This document shows positions 24,064 to 34,356 of a DNA stretch of 64,000 bases, piece by piece (positions within the stretch are counted from its first letter, which is position 1; the number at the start of each line of letters is the position of its first letter). The stretch covers positions 1 through 64,000 of the forward strand of contig NZ_JAOEFX010000002.1 of NCBI RefSeq assembly GCF_025421775.1. The letters are read 5' to 3'. A model generated the notes under the pieces. That model was not told the origin of the DNA. It saw only the letters and a list, made by a program, of their open reading frames with translations, and did not search any database. Source of the DNA: Paenarthrobacter aurescens. Lineage in GTDB: Bacteria > Actinomycetota > Actinomycetes > Actinomycetales > Micrococcaceae. Made by a program: the position numbers and the translations under genes.

Positions 24064-25485
24064 CTAGTCGTCCGCGTCCGGGTACTCGTCCTCGTCCTCG
24101 TCGTCGTACCGGCCGGATTCCTCTACCTCGACTTCAAGGATCTTGAGCAGCTCCGTATCCGGGTTCAACATGATGGCAGCCTCGTCGCGACGGTGCTGCA
24201 ACACGGTGTCCAGGTAGGACTGCACCGTCTCGGCCAAGGGCACGTACCTGTCCTGTTTCTGGCTCATGTACCAGCGGTGCTCCAGGACCTCGTGAACCAC
24301 TTCTGCCGGCTCCAGTTTCCCAGCGAGGTGCCGCGGAATGGACCGCACAATGGGCTCGAAGATCTGGCTGACCCAGATATGGGCGCTGATTTCCTCGTCC
24401 AGGTCCGGGTTGTTGTCTGCCCGGAACTGGTCCATGTCGTTGAGGAGCCTGCGGGCCTGGTTCTCCTGGGCGTCCAGCCCGGTGAGGCGCAGCAAGCGGC
24501 GCTGGTGGTGACCGGCGTCGACGACTTTTGGCTGGAGCTGGATGGTGGAGCCGTCCGCCGTGGTCTTGATGGCGTATTCCTCCACATCGAAGCCCAGCTC
24601 GTTGAGGCGGCGGATGCGGGCGGCCACGCGCCACCTTTCGCCGAGTTCGAAGGATTCCTTCTCGGTCAGCTCAGTCCAGAGCCGGCGGTAGCTGTCCATG
24701 ATCAGCTCACTGGTGGCGACTGGGTCCACCTTCTCTTCGATGAGCCCGCCGTCCAGCAGGTCCATCAGTTCGCCGGCGATGTTCACCCGGGCGATCTCAA
24801 GATCGTATTCGCGCTGGCCCATGGACAGGTCCGGGTAGAGCTCGCCCGTTTCGGCGTCCACCAGGTACGCGGCGAAGGCGCCGGCATCACGGCGGAACAG
24901 CGTGTTGGACAGTGAAACGTCACCCCAGTAGAAGCCCACAAGGTGCAGGCGCACCAGCAGCAGCGCCTGGGCGTCGATCAGGCGCGTCAGGGTGTCCTTG
25001 CGCAGCATCTGGGAGAACAACGCACGGTACGGCATGGAGAACTTCAGGTGCCGCGTCACGAGCACAGGGTTCAACGGGCGCCCGTCCGCGGTGGTGCGTC
25101 CGGTGATGACAGCCACCGGCTCCACGCAAGGGACGTCCAGCCGTGCCAGCTTCCGCAGCATGTGGTACTCATGGCGGGCCACGTGCTCCGACGTTTCCTT
25201 GATGGCGATTACCGATCCACCCAAATGGGCGAAGCGCACGATGTGCCGGGAGATGCCGCGGGGGAGTGCGGCCAGGTTTTCAGCGGGCCAATCCTCCAAC
25301 GCGATGTGCCACGGCAGGTCCAGAAGCTCCGGATCGGCCGTAGCTGCCGTGATGTTCAGGGAACCGATGACGCTGGCGGGCGGTGCAGTGTCCTGGGCGC
25401 TGGCTGCTTCAGTCCGGGGGAGCTTGCCGATTTGCCCGTAGTCGGTCGGTTCGTCGTGCCACTGGGCTTCGTTTTGCTCGCTCAT
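24064..25485 (-). CDS. DUF4032 domain protein with Kdo-kinase-like fold
   Basis: A 473-residue cytoplasmic protein. Residues about 95-240 resemble the lipopolysaccharide/Kdo kinase fold: VIAIKETSEHVARHEYHMLRKL (ATP-binding lysine and helix C glutamate-like), LVRLHLVGFYWGDVSLSNTLF (catalytic-loop-like) and YLVDAETGE (DxE in place of DFG). The DUF4032 domain follows (residues 250-420), and the tail is very acidic (DDEDEDEYPDADD). The function is not known. It starts within the stop of the hexosaminidase gene (ATGA), so the two are coupled. Confidence 0.8.
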   Translation of the reverse strand: MSEQNEAQWHDEPTDYGQIGKLPRTEAASAQDTAPPASVIGSLNITAATADPELLDLPWHIALEDWPAENLAALPRGISRHIVRFAHLGGSVIAIKETSEHVARHEYHMLRKLARLDVPCVEPVAVITGRTTADGRPLNPVLVTRHLKFSMPYRALFSQMLRKDTLTRLIDAQALLLVRLHLVGFYWGDVSLSNTLFRRDAGAFAAYLVDAETGELYPDLSMGQREYDLEIARVNIAGELMDLLDGGLIEEKVDPVATSELIMDSYRRLWTELTEKESFELGERWRVAARIRRLNELGFDVEEYAIKTTADGSTIQLQPKVVDAGHHQRRLLRLTGLDAQENQARRLLNDMDQFRADNNPDLDEEISAHIWVSQIFEPIVRSIPRHLAGKLEPAEVVHEVLEHRWYMSQKQDRYVPLAETVQSYLDTVLQHRRDEAAIMLNPDTELLKILEVEVEESGRYDDEDEDEYPDADD

Positions 25486-27068
25486 ACTTCAATTGTTCCG
25501 TACTTCTCGCTGCTGGCAGTCGCTGCGGCAAAGGGATACTCCGGTTTGGCGGACCATTCGACGTCGGGCGCTTCCTGGAAGACGACACCTTGCATGGCGA
25601 GCCGCTCGCCCAAGGCGCCCAGCCGACGTCGGAAGTCACCCGCGTTGCGGACCTCCTGGCCTGACCAGGCGACTTCTGCCAGGGAAACTGCCCTCGGGTA
25701 CAGGAGCCATTGGGCCTGCTGGTTGGTGCGGACGGTTTCGGTCCACAGGGGGCCTTCGACGCCGAGGATCTGGTGGTCTTGCAAACCGCCTTGTGCAGGG
25801 TCCCAGTTGTAGTACTCGGACCAGGTGAAGGGTCCGCCCTCCACCCATGACAGGCCGATGGGGCTGTCCGATGTGTACTTCTGGTCCAGGTAGGTGGTAG
25901 CCGCAGGAGACATGATCACCTGCGAGCCGTTGTTCCCGGCCTGCCGCACCGTTGGCTCGAAATCGCCGTGCCAGTACTGGATCACGGCACCTTCCGGAAG
26001 CTCGACGGCGGCGAACTCGTTCCAGCCCACCACCGCCTTTCCGGTTTCGGCGCCGATCCGAACGAACTGCTGCACCATGGCCACGTAGTCGTCGTGGCCC
26101 GTGACATGGGCTTCGTCGCCGCCGATGTGGAGGTAGGGGCCCACAGTGATGGCTGCGAGTTGGTTGAGGACTTCGCGAACGAACTCATACGTGGCGGGCA
26201 GATCCGCGGTGAGGGTGGACCAGCCGACCTCGGCCGTGGTGCTCATCGGCTTGGCTTGACCATCGGGGTTGAGCTGGGGAATCGCAGCGAGGGCTGCGTT
26301 GACGTGGCCCGGGAGGTCGATCTCCGGGATCACCAGTACGTTCTTGGTGGCGGCGTAGGCCTGGATGTCCCTGAAATCCTGCTGCGTGTAGAACCCGTGG
26401 CGCCCGCGGGCCGGCACAGCGGTGGGCACCTCTACAGCGCCTTGTCCGCCGATAGCCGTGAGCTGGGCGTAGGGCAGCCCGGACGGGTTTCCTGCCGACC
26501 CAGGATCGTTGATCTCGATTCGCCACGCCTGATCGTCCGTGAGGTGTAGGTGCAGGGCGTTCAGTTTGAACTGCGTCATGACGTCGATCTGCTCCTTTAC
26601 TTCCTCCACGGTGAAGAAGCTGCGGGCGACGTCCAGCATGAGGCCGCGGTACGCGAAGCGCGGGGCGTCCGCAATCTCGACGGCGGGAATCGTCCAGGTG
26701 CCTGCCGATGGGTCGGTACCTTCAAGGGAAGCCGGGAAGAGCTGTCGAAGCGTCTGAACACCGTTGAACAGCCCTGCGGCGGTGGAGGCCGTGAGCCGGA
26801 CTCCATCGTCGGTGACGCTGATCGCGTAGGCTTCCGGGCCGCCGTCGAACGCTTCCATCAACTCGAGGGCGATGTCGCCGGGGCGGGTGTCCTCAGCGAT
26901 GGGCAGTTCGAAACCGGTGCCGCGGCGCAGCAGGGAGGCGAGTTGTTCAGCGACCGGCGCAGTTGCATCGGCAGCGGTGATCCGTGCTGTGGGGGCGAGG
27001 GTGAAGGCCGGGCCGTCCAGGAGTGCGACGTGCGAGGGGCGGGGAATCAGGTTGTCCGTCGTGTTCAT
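25482..27068 (-). CDS. Beta-N-acetylhexosaminidase, glycoside hydrolase family 20
   Basis: A 528-residue GH20 enzyme without signal peptide. Residues 1-130 form the GH20b domain; the catalytic barrel follows with RGLMLDVARSFF, LNALHLHLTDDQAWRIEI, VIPEIDLPGH and LHIGGDEAH, where D318-E319 is the catalytic pair for substrate-assisted hydrolysis. WSEYYNWDP and a C-terminal tryptophan line the sugar pocket. It probably removes GlcNAc from chitobiose or cell-wall fragments inside the cell. No chitin transporter is adjacent. Confidence 0.92.
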   Translation of the reverse strand: MNTTDNLIPRPSHVALLDGPAFTLAPTARITAADATAPVAEQLASLLRRGTGFELPIAEDTRPGDIALELMEAFDGGPEAYAISVTDDGVRLTASTAAGLFNGVQTLRQLFPASLEGTDPSAGTWTIPAVEIADAPRFAYRGLMLDVARSFFTVEEVKEQIDVMTQFKLNALHLHLTDDQAWRIEINDPGSAGNPSGLPYAQLTAIGGQGAVEVPTAVPARGRHGFYTQQDFRDIQAYAATKNVLVIPEIDLPGHVNAALAAIPQLNPDGQAKPMSTTAEVGWSTLTADLPATYEFVREVLNQLAAITVGPYLHIGGDEAHVTGHDDYVAMVQQFVRIGAETGKAVVGWNEFAAVELPEGAVIQYWHGDFEPTVRQAGNNGSQVIMSPAATTYLDQKYTSDSPIGLSWVEGGPFTWSEYYNWDPAQGGLQDHQILGVEGPLWTETVRTNQQAQWLLYPRAVSLAEVAWSGQEVRNAGDFRRRLGALGERLAMQGVVFQEAPDVEWSAKPEYPFAAATASSEKYGTIEV

Positions 27069-27100
27069 GCCGTTCTTTCTGGGAGAAAGGTTAACGCGAG

Positions 27101-27130
27101 AGCGGCCCGACCGGGAGGGGTCGGGCCGCT
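27101..27130 (-). terminator. Terminator after the MsmK-type ATPase gene
   Basis: A perfect 12-bp stem (AGCGGCCCGACC 27101-27112 with GGTCGGGCCGCT 27119-27130, six-base loop) lies 55 bases beyond the stop of the ABC ATPase gene and before the hexosaminidase start. It therefore separates the two transcription units. Confidence 0.75.
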
Positions 27131-27184
27131 ATCACAATGCGGATGTACTTGCCGGTGGGCGTACCCAGCCGGCTGCTGCCGGGA

Positions 27185-28267
27185 TTAGTCGCCCAGGCGG
27201 AGGCCGGTCTTCGTGTCGAACAGGTGCACGTGGCCGGACTGCGGACGAACGAAGATGGACTCGCCCTTCATCGGGGGGCGACGACCGTCGACGCGTGCAA
27301 CGATGTCGTGGCTCTTGCCATCCAGGATGGTGTGGCCGTAGACGTAAGCGTCGGCGCCGAGTTCTTCCACGACGTCAACCTCGACCTGGAGGCCTTCGCC
27401 GTTGCCGACAGTCTCGAGGTCTTCCGGACGGGAACCGACCGTGACGGTCTGGCCGTGAGCCTCTTCGAGGACGTCACGCGGCACGGGGTAAACCGTTCCG
27501 CCGAACTGGACGCCGCCGTCTACGACGGGGAGTTCCAGCAGGTTCATGGCCGGGGAGCCGATGAAGCCTGCAACGAAGACGTTCTGCGGGCGGTCGTAGA
27601 GGTTGCGCGGGGTGTCAACCTGCTGCAGCAGGCCGTCCTTCAGCACTGCGACGCGGTCACCCATGGTCATGGCCTCGACCTGGTCGTGCGTCACGTAAAC
27701 CGTGGTGACGCCGAGGCGGCGGGTCAGGGATGCGATCTGCGTACGGGTCTGGACGCGGAGCTTGGCGTCAAGGTTGGAAAGCGGCTCATCCATGAGGAAG
27801 ACCTGCGGGTTACGGACGATTGCACGGCCCATGGCAACACGCTGGCGCTGACCACCGGAGAGTGCTTTCGGCTTGCGGTCCAGGTACTGCTCAAGGTCAA
27901 GAAGCTTGGCGGCTTCGCGAACACGCTCTGCGCGCTCTTCCTTGGGGACGCCGGCGATCTTGAGCGCGAAGCCCATGTTGTCCGCAACAGTCATGTGCGG
28001 GTACAGGGCGTAGTTCTGGAAGACCATTGCGATGTCGCGGTCCTTCGGCGGTACGTCCGTGACGTCGCGGTCACCGATCAGGATGCGGCCTGCGTTGACG
28101 TCCTCAAGGCCTGCGAGCATGCGCAGCGAGGTGGACTTACCGCAACCGGAGGGTCCAACGAGGACCAGGAATTCGCCATCGGCGATGTCGATGTTGAGCT
28201 TATCGACGGCGGGCTTATCTGTGCCCGGGTACAGACGCGTAGCGTTATCAAAAGTAACTGTAGCCAC
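27185..28267 (-). CDS. Carbohydrate ABC transporter ATPase, MsmK/UgpC family
   Basis: A 360-residue ATPase: Walker A LVGPSGCGKSTSLRM, Q-loop VFQNYALYPHMT, signature KALSGGQRQRVAMGRA, Walker B VFLMDEPLSNLDAKLR, H-loop VYVTHDQVEAM, then the C-terminal TOBE/OB regulatory domain of the CUT1 group (VTVGSRPEDL). GTG 28267 gives the family's usual ATVTFDNATRLYPG start and has AAGGGA nine bases upstream; another GTG at 28285 is inside that ribosome site. No permease or binding protein is adjacent: it is an orphan ATPase of the kind shared by several sugar importers, possibly including 40872-44039. Confidence 0.93.
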   Translation of the reverse strand: MATVTFDNATRLYPGTDKPAVDKLNIDIADGEFLVLVGPSGCGKSTSLRMLAGLEDVNAGRILIGDRDVTDVPPKDRDIAMVFQNYALYPHMTVADNMGFALKIAGVPKEERAERVREAAKLLDLEQYLDRKPKALSGGQRQRVAMGRAIVRNPQVFLMDEPLSNLDAKLRVQTRTQIASLTRRLGVTTVYVTHDQVEAMTMGDRVAVLKDGLLQQVDTPRNLYDRPQNVFVAGFIGSPAMNLLELPVVDGGVQFGGTVYPVPRDVLEEAHGQTVTVGSRPEDLETVGNGEGLQVEVDVVEELGADAYVYGHTILDGKSHDIVARVDGRRPPMKGESIFVRPQSGHVHLFDTKTGLRLGD

Positions 28268-28473
28268 AGTTATCAATCCCTTCACCGGCAGGTACGTGCC
28301 GGACGATCCGTTGTGAATGGTTCATTTTCTTCAGTTGAACTCCCCGGCCATTGGACGGGGAGGATCGTGTGACGTCGCACGGTTCTGTGCGTCACATCAC
28401 ATCCAAGAGTATGTCAGACTTTTTGACTAACTACCTAAATGTTACGAATGTCACATGTTGCACTGCTCACACG

Positions 28474-29260
28474 CTAGGCCCCGGCAGTGACCCGACGACG
28501 CTCGCGGAGCAACGCTTCCAACAATTCCGCGATGTGAACAGGCGCCTCCACGCGGTACTGCGCCTGCGTAAAGTCCAAGCCCACCTTGATCCCGACGTCG
28601 TCGCCCATCAGCCGGCCCAGCGCGTCCTCATCGGTGACGTCGTCGCCTGCAAACAGAATGGCCGTGGCACCCGTCGCCTGGCGAAGGAACTCCACGGCTT
28701 CGCCCTTTGAAGCGTGGACCACGGATGTTTCCAACACCCGCTTTCCAGTCTTCAGGTAGACGCCGGGATGCTCGCTCAGCACCCGTGTGGCGGCCTCGAC
28801 GGCGTCTTCCGCAACGTCGTCGTCGGCCATCCTTGTGTGGAGCACGATGCCGGCAGGCTTGTCTTCGAGCAAAGTCCCCGGCGCGATATTGACGATTTCA
28901 GCGAGAACCTCCCTGACCGCGGCCAGCTTGGCGCGCTGCTCATCGTCCAGTTCCAAACCCAAGGATCCTTCGCCGAGCCAGACCTCAGCGCCGTGGCTGC
29001 CGATCAGCAGCGTGGTGGCCGGAGGCGCGGCGACCAGGCGCAGGCTGTCCAGTGCCCGGCCCGAGATGAGTGCCGTCGTCGTGCGTGGAAGCTCGGCGAG
29101 TGCCTCCAAAGCCGCGGCAGAGCGCGGCAGGGGGCGGGCGTCCTCGGCGCGGTCCACGATAGGGGAGAGGGTCCCATCGAAATCGAGGGCCACCAGGAGG
29201 TGTTCCGTGCCGGAAATGCGCCGGACTGCTTCAAGCAGCTCCGGCGACAGGGAAAGGCTC

Positions 29261-29271
<11 letters not shown>
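28474..29271 (-). CDS. otsB: Trehalose-6-phosphate phosphatase OtsB
   Basis: A 265-residue HAD-superfamily phosphatase. Motif I is LVALDFDGTLSPI (nucleophile and acid aspartates), motif II TTALISGR, motif III lysine in the VHASKGEAV region, and motif IV AILFAGDDVTDEDA. It dephosphorylates trehalose 6-phosphate, finishing trehalose synthesis begun by OtsA. The start overlaps the otsA stop by 11 bases. Confidence 0.93.
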
Positions 29272-30754
<1,483 letters not shown>

Positions 30755-30930
30755 TAATGCTCCCTGGGGTTGCTGTGACTCAACTCCCAGCCTACTAGCG
30801 GAATCTTCGGCCGCAGTTGATCGTTCAACAACCGGGCAAGAGGGTCCGCGGCAGATCTTCAAGTTTGCTCCCGTAAACTGACCCCGTTGCCCTAGCTATG
30901 CCCTTTGACGTCGAATACCCCGAGGAACTG

Positions 30931-31809
30931 ATGAGCCCCGCAAACGAACCACGCCTGTCCAAGGCTGAACGCACCGCCCAGGCACGGGAAAAGGCTCGCG
31001 AAATCCGCGAAGCCCAGCTGAAGAAGGAGAAGCGCAACAAGCTTCTGGTCGGTTGGGGCATTGTGGTGGCCGTGGTGGTCATCATCGCTGTGGTTGCGTT
31101 TGTGATCGTCGGCAACATGCAGAACAACGCACCCATCGCCGACCAAGGCCCGACGCCGGCCAACGGCAACGTGCACGGCGGCGTCACGCTGCTGGCCAAC
31201 TCTGAAGTTGTGAAGTCCGAACCCGCCACCGTCAACGTGGCAGACGTTCCCTCCCCTCCGGCCACCAAGCCCGCAACCGTAACGGTCCCGGGTGGCGAAG
31301 CCGAAGCCGGCAAGCCGGTCAAGGTTATTGCCTACATCGACTTCATCTGCCCGGTGTGCAAGCAGTTCGAGACCGCCTACGGTGAGTCGCTCACGAATCT
31401 TCGCAACGAAGGCAAGATCTCGCTCGAGTACCGCCCGCTGGGCTTCCTGGACCGCCAGTCCACCACCAACTACTCCTCCCGCGCAGCCAATGCTGCTGCC
31501 TGCGTAGTGAACTCCTCTCCCGAGAAGTACGCGGACTTCTTCAACCTGCTCTTCGAGCGCCAGCCGGCTGAAGGTGGCGCGGGCATCTCCGACAACGACC
31601 TCAAGGCCATGGCCACCGAGATCGGTGCGGCCAACATTGACTCCTGCGTCGACAGCAAGCAGTTCCGCCCCTGGGTGAAGGTTGCTACGCAGGAAGCTGC
31701 GGCGATCGGCATCACCGGCACGCCCACCGTGTTCATCGACGGCAAGCAGTGGGACGGCAAGGCCGACCTGAATGCCGAGATCCAGACGGCAGTTGATGCC
31801 AAGGGCTAA
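30931..31809 (+). CDS. Membrane-anchored DsbA-like thioredoxin-fold protein
   Basis: A 292-residue protein: a highly charged cytoplasmic tail with coiled-coil character (residues 8-40, ERTAQAREKAREIREAQLKKEKR), one transmembrane segment (about 42-66), a linker, then a DsbA-like thioredoxin domain. The active site reads FICPVC (CxxC) and the cis-proline loop TGTPTVFIDG. It probably forms or isomerises disulfides in exported proteins. ATG 30931 starts with the family-like SPANEPRLSKAER and has GAGGAA just upstream, at a short spacing; an ATG at 30898 would add 11 residues. Confidence 0.85.
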   Translation: MSPANEPRLSKAERTAQAREKAREIREAQLKKEKRNKLLVGWGIVVAVVVIIAVVAFVIVGNMQNNAPIADQGPTPANGNVHGGVTLLANSEVVKSEPATVNVADVPSPPATKPATVTVPGGEAEAGKPVKVIAYIDFICPVCKQFETAYGESLTNLRNEGKISLEYRPLGFLDRQSTTNYSSRAANAAACVVNSSPEKYADFFNLLFERQPAEGGAGISDNDLKAMATEIGAANIDSCVDSKQFRPWVKVATQEAAAIGITGTPTVFIDGKQWDGKADLNAEIQTAVDAKG

Positions 31810-31828
31810 CCCTTGGGAATTTACGACG

Positions 31829-31866
31829 GCGGCCGGTCACCTCTACGAAGTTGGGTGACCGGCCGC
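31829..31866 (+). terminator. Terminator after the DsbA-like gene
   Basis: Perfect 13-bp inverted repeat: GCGGCCGGTCACC (31829-31841) and GGTGACCGGCCGC (31854-31866), followed by TGTTGTT. It sits 19 bases after the stop codon. Confidence 0.85.
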
Positions 31867-31956
31867 TGTTGTTCCGGCAAATTTCGTTGACGGGGATGGT
31901 CTGGGCTAACCTTATCTAGCGCTCTTTCGCGCTGTGCTTCGGGTTAACCGGAGTGT

Positions 31957-32030
31957 GCCTCCTTAGCTCAGTTGGCCAGAGCACCGCTCTTGTAAAGCGG
32001 GGGTCGTCGGTTCGAATCCGACAGGGGGCT
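31957..32030 (+). tRNA. trnT: tRNA-Thr (anticodon TGT)
   Basis: The cloverleaf is complete: acceptor GCCTCCT (31957-31963) pairs with AGGGGGC (32023-32029), D-arm AGCTCAGTTGG, anticodon loop CTTGTAA with TGT, and T-arm GGTTCGAATCC. The CCA is not encoded. The gene marks the left edge of an accessory-looking region; tRNA genes often serve as integration sites, but no duplicated 3' end was found by eye in this window. Confidence 0.95.
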
Positions 32031-32035
32031 CTACG

Positions 32036-32078
32036 AACCCCTCCATTCCGGCGATTTGCCCGGAACGGAGGGGTTTTT
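32036..32078 (+). terminator. Terminator after tRNA-Thr
   Basis: AACCCCTCC (32036-32044) pairs with GGAGGGGTT (32067-32075), and the inner ATTCCGG/CCGGAAC segments pair further. TTTTT follows directly at 32074-32078. It is a classic intrinsic terminator. Confidence 0.9.
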
Positions 32079-32172
32079 CGTGTCTGACTTGCGGCGCCGT
32101 TGCCTTCTCTGAAGACTAGGCACCGAGCACGGGCCGAGGGGCCGTGGAGCATTAACTGTTGGGGGGCCGAAA

Positions 32173-32418
32173 ATGCTGGGTCAGAGAATGTATGCGTGGC
32201 GTCGCCCGTTGTGGCCGGTCACCTTCGTCATTGTCATGGCCGACATCGTGGTGTGGCTCTTGCTGATCAACAGTGTCACAGGCGGCGACCCAACCCTCGG
32301 CAATGTCGCGTTTGTGGTGACGATTGGGTGGCTTGTGCTGGGGCAGTCCATCGGCCCGAAGCTCCGGGCCCGGAGGGGCGGGTCCCAAGGCGCCAAGACT
32401 AAACCGGCAGGCCGGTGA
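32173..32418 (+). CDS. Small membrane protein, function unknown
   Basis: An 81-residue protein with two hydrophobic segments (about 15-35 and 44-60), between them a short loop (TGGDPTLGN), and a basic tail (KLRARRGGSQGAKTKPAGR) that should be cytoplasmic. ATG 32173 follows GGGGGG at 32161-32166. Not recognised as a known family. A similar two-helix small protein follows at 32500, and they may be distant paralogues (both end in a polar tail of about 20 residues). Confidence 0.6.
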   Translation: MLGQRMYAWRRPLWPVTFVIVMADIVVWLLLINSVTGGDPTLGNVAFVVTIGWLVLGQSIGPKLRARRGGSQGAKTKPAGR

Positions 32419-32499
32419 GTTTCTCCTTGGAGTACCAGAAGAAGGCCATATTTTTTTGGGGGGCATCATGGAATGGTGGCGGGATGCGGTGGCAGAGCC

Positions 32500-32709
32500 A
32501 TGAGGAAGTTCTTTGCCTTGTCCTGGCTGCAGGTCATTCTGTTCCTTGCCTTGGTCGCGTCAACGTTGTCGGTGCCCGACCCCAGCCCGTGGCGATTCGT
32601 TCTCGCCGGAATACTGCTCTTCGGCACGGGCATCAGCGTTGGCTTCAAACTGACCACTCCCAAGGCGACTCCCGACGGGCAAGCCTCGGACGTGAACACC
32701 GGGTCCTGA
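32500..32709 (+). CDS. Small membrane protein, function unknown
   Basis: A 69-residue protein with two hydrophobic segments (FALSWLQVILFLALVASTL and FVLAGILLFGTGISVGF) and a polar tail. ATG 32500 begins MRKFFAL, a positive-inside start; in-frame upstream starts would add an unconvincing leader. Not recognised. It belongs to the run of small membrane proteins beyond tRNA-Thr. Confidence 0.5.
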   Translation: MRKFFALSWLQVILFLALVASTLSVPDPSPWRFVLAGILLFGTGISVGFKLTTPKATPDGQASDVNTGS

Positions 32710-32782
32710 GTCCATCTGGAGAGGCCGGCTAAGGCGACATAGCGCGGGCGCAGGGGAGCGCTGCGGAATCCAGGTCTGCGGC

Positions 32783-33220
32783 TTAGCGCCCGTTGAGGGG
32801 TGACTGCGGGAACTGGTAGAAGAGTTCGGGGTCGCCTTCGTCCAGTCCGAAGACCATTCCCGCGGAGACCCATCCGCGGCGTGCGAGTAGGCGCTGCATG
32901 ATCTGGTTCGAGAGGTTGGTCGAAGTAAAGAGCTTAGTGTGGCGCTCAGTGGACTCGACGTCGCTGATGAGCAGTTGACCGATGCCGGATTTTCTGTGGT
33001 CCTCTCCGACCACGATGAGCACCAGGAAGTCATTGCCGAAGAAGGAAGGCTCAACCACCGTATAGCCGACCGGGGAGCCGTCCTTGGTGGCTACCCTGAC
33101 CGAACCGGACTCGAGCCATTTACGGAGTTCCCGTTGCCGGTCTGGATCCCGCTGTGCGACTTGGTCGAGAGCAAGCAGGTCGTCGAACTGAGCGGCATTC
33201 CCGTCCCCAATGATTTTCAT
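32783..33220 (-). CDS. GNAT family N-acetyltransferase
   Basis: A 145-residue GNAT protein. Strand 4 and motif A read FLVLIVVGEDHRKSGIGQLLI, where the usual R/Q-x-x-G-x-G/A is HRKSGIG; motif B is shortened (SNQIMQRLLARRGWVSAG). Substrate unknown. ATG 33220 gives a start at MKIIGDGNAAQFDDL; longer in-frame starts lack family features. Confidence 0.75.
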   Translation of the reverse strand: MKIIGDGNAAQFDDLLALDQVAQRDPDRQRELRKWLESGSVRVATKDGSPVGYTVVEPSFFGNDFLVLIVVGEDHRKSGIGQLLISDVESTERHTKLFTSTNLSNQIMQRLLARRGWVSAGMVFGLDEGDPELFYQFPQSPLNGR

Positions 33221-33268
33221 GCTGACCCTACCTGCGCAGACGGAGGCGCTCGCCATGGGGCAGCGGCA

Positions 33269-33427
33269 TCAGTTGTCCCCGGTCCGTGCCGCCCTCTTTA
33301 GCTCTGCGATCCTCAGCCTCAAGAAGATAATGGTCAGGACCAGCGCGTATACGGCCAGAACGGCCACGGCGATCATGAAGACGGCGTAGAGGATGCCGAC
33401 GATTCCGAAAGCCGGACTTAAATTCAT
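33269..33427 (-). CDS. Very small single-span membrane protein
   Basis: A 52-residue protein consisting of one long hydrophobic segment (about residues 7-36) and a basic cytoplasmic tail (LRLRIAELKRAARTGDN). GGGGGCAGCA lies before ATG 33427. The real gene could be spurious, but the start, the ribosome site and the membrane-like composition agree. No function is known. Confidence 0.45.
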   Translation of the reverse strand: MNLSPAFGIVGILYAVFMIAVAVLAVYALVLTIIFLRLRIAELKRAARTGDN

Positions 33428-33565
33428 TGCTGCCCCCATTGGTCGTTGAGTCCCAATGCTACGTAGACCACCCGCGATTACCGTGGACCCGGTAGGGCGC
33501 GCCCCGTTCACTGACGATCGTTCCAAACAATCGCCGGATGATGCTGCCGCTGCATCGCGCGAGGC

Positions 33566-34033
33566 TCAGGGACAGTTCAGGGTGCCGGTGAGGGGCTGGC
33601 CAGCCCAGGCGTTGGTGGAGTTTGGAACCTTGTAGTAGCCGCGGATCTGGTAGGTCCACGTCCCGGACAGGTTGCTCACGCTTTGGACTCCTGAGCTGTA
33701 CGACTTACCGGAGCTCTTGCTCAGATCGCCGGTGAACTGTACGACGCCATCAGGGTCGATGATCTTCAGCTCGTGGTAGTTCGCGTAGGCGACGGCGCTG
33801 AAATTGCCGACGCTGATTTTGGCCTGGGCGAACCAGAGGAATGAATCGCAGCTCTTGGTCACGGTCACCGTGTTGGCTGCCGGGGCCGGGATTCGGGCCG
33901 CGGTGACTGCCATTGCGCCTGTGTCGGTGTCGTTGAACTTTGCATGGGCCGGCGAGGCGGGGACGCTGATCATCAGCAGCACGACAGCCAGGATGATGGC
34001 TGGTACTTGCCAGATGATGCCTTTGCCCTGCAT
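33566..34033 (-). CDS. Secreted protein with SipW-like signal region
   Basis: A 155-residue exported protein. A hydrophobic signal (residues 8-27) ends SPAHA, followed by KFNDTDTGAMAVTAARI, which resembles the F-x-DTxT motif after SipW-type signal peptides of TasA/CalY-like proteins. The rest is beta-rich with two cysteines (SCDSFLW and LNCP at the end) that could form a disulfide clamping the domain. Not recognised as a known family. It lies 323 bases from a second SipW-type protein on the same strand. Confidence 0.6.
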   Translation of the reverse strand: MQGKGIIWQVPAIILAVVLLMISVPASPAHAKFNDTDTGAMAVTAARIPAPAANTVTVTKSCDSFLWFAQAKISVGNFSAVAYANYHELKIIDPDGVVQFTGDLSKSSGKSYSSGVQSVSNLSGTWTYQIRGYYKVPNSTNAWAGQPLTGTLNCP

Positions 34034-34356
34034 GTGCGTGTTTCCGTCCCTGTAGCGTGTTCGTTCAATTCAACTGTTCCAACCTCAACTGTGCCCCACC
34101 AGCCTCAGGAAAGGCCTTGGTGAACACTCAAGGTCCGCTCAAGACGGAAAATCTCCCGTGCGGGTCACTCACTGCCTGCTGCCTGGAGCTCTGGGGCGCT
34201 TTCCGGGCTGACATCTTGGGGTCTTTGGTCCAGAGGGCGGCGAGCATTCCGGCCTCGCGACTTGCCCGGGAAATGGGCCGGGGACCGGCCGGAAGGGCAT
34301 GCCGGCCGGCCCCCGGGGCCTATTGGGTGAACCCCTCGCGGGGATTCGGGTGGTGG
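34034..34356. other. Intergenic stretch between the two SipW-type genes
   Basis: No convincing gene on either strand. It contains the leader of the 33566 gene and a strong GC-rich hairpin near its far end (34280-34314, listed separately). The rest shows nothing I can name. Confidence 0.5.
34280..34314 (-). terminator. Terminator after the CalY-like gene
   Basis: GGGGACCGGCCGG (34280-34292) and CCGGCCGGCCCCC (34302-34314) pair at 12 of 13 positions around a nine-base loop, 42 bases past the stop of the 34357 gene in its direction of transcription. No T tract. Confidence 0.55.

Noticed and set aside
27137..28372. 411-codon plus-strand frame opposite the ABC ATPase
   Set aside because: Complement of a certain ATPase gene with Walker motifs.
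31957..32030. tRNA-Thr as an integration site with a duplicated 3' end
   Set aside because: No second copy of the T-arm/acceptor sequence, integrase or excisionase was seen in the window.
31916..32152. Frame spanning the tRNA-Thr gene
   Set aside because: It crosses a complete tRNA and its terminator.
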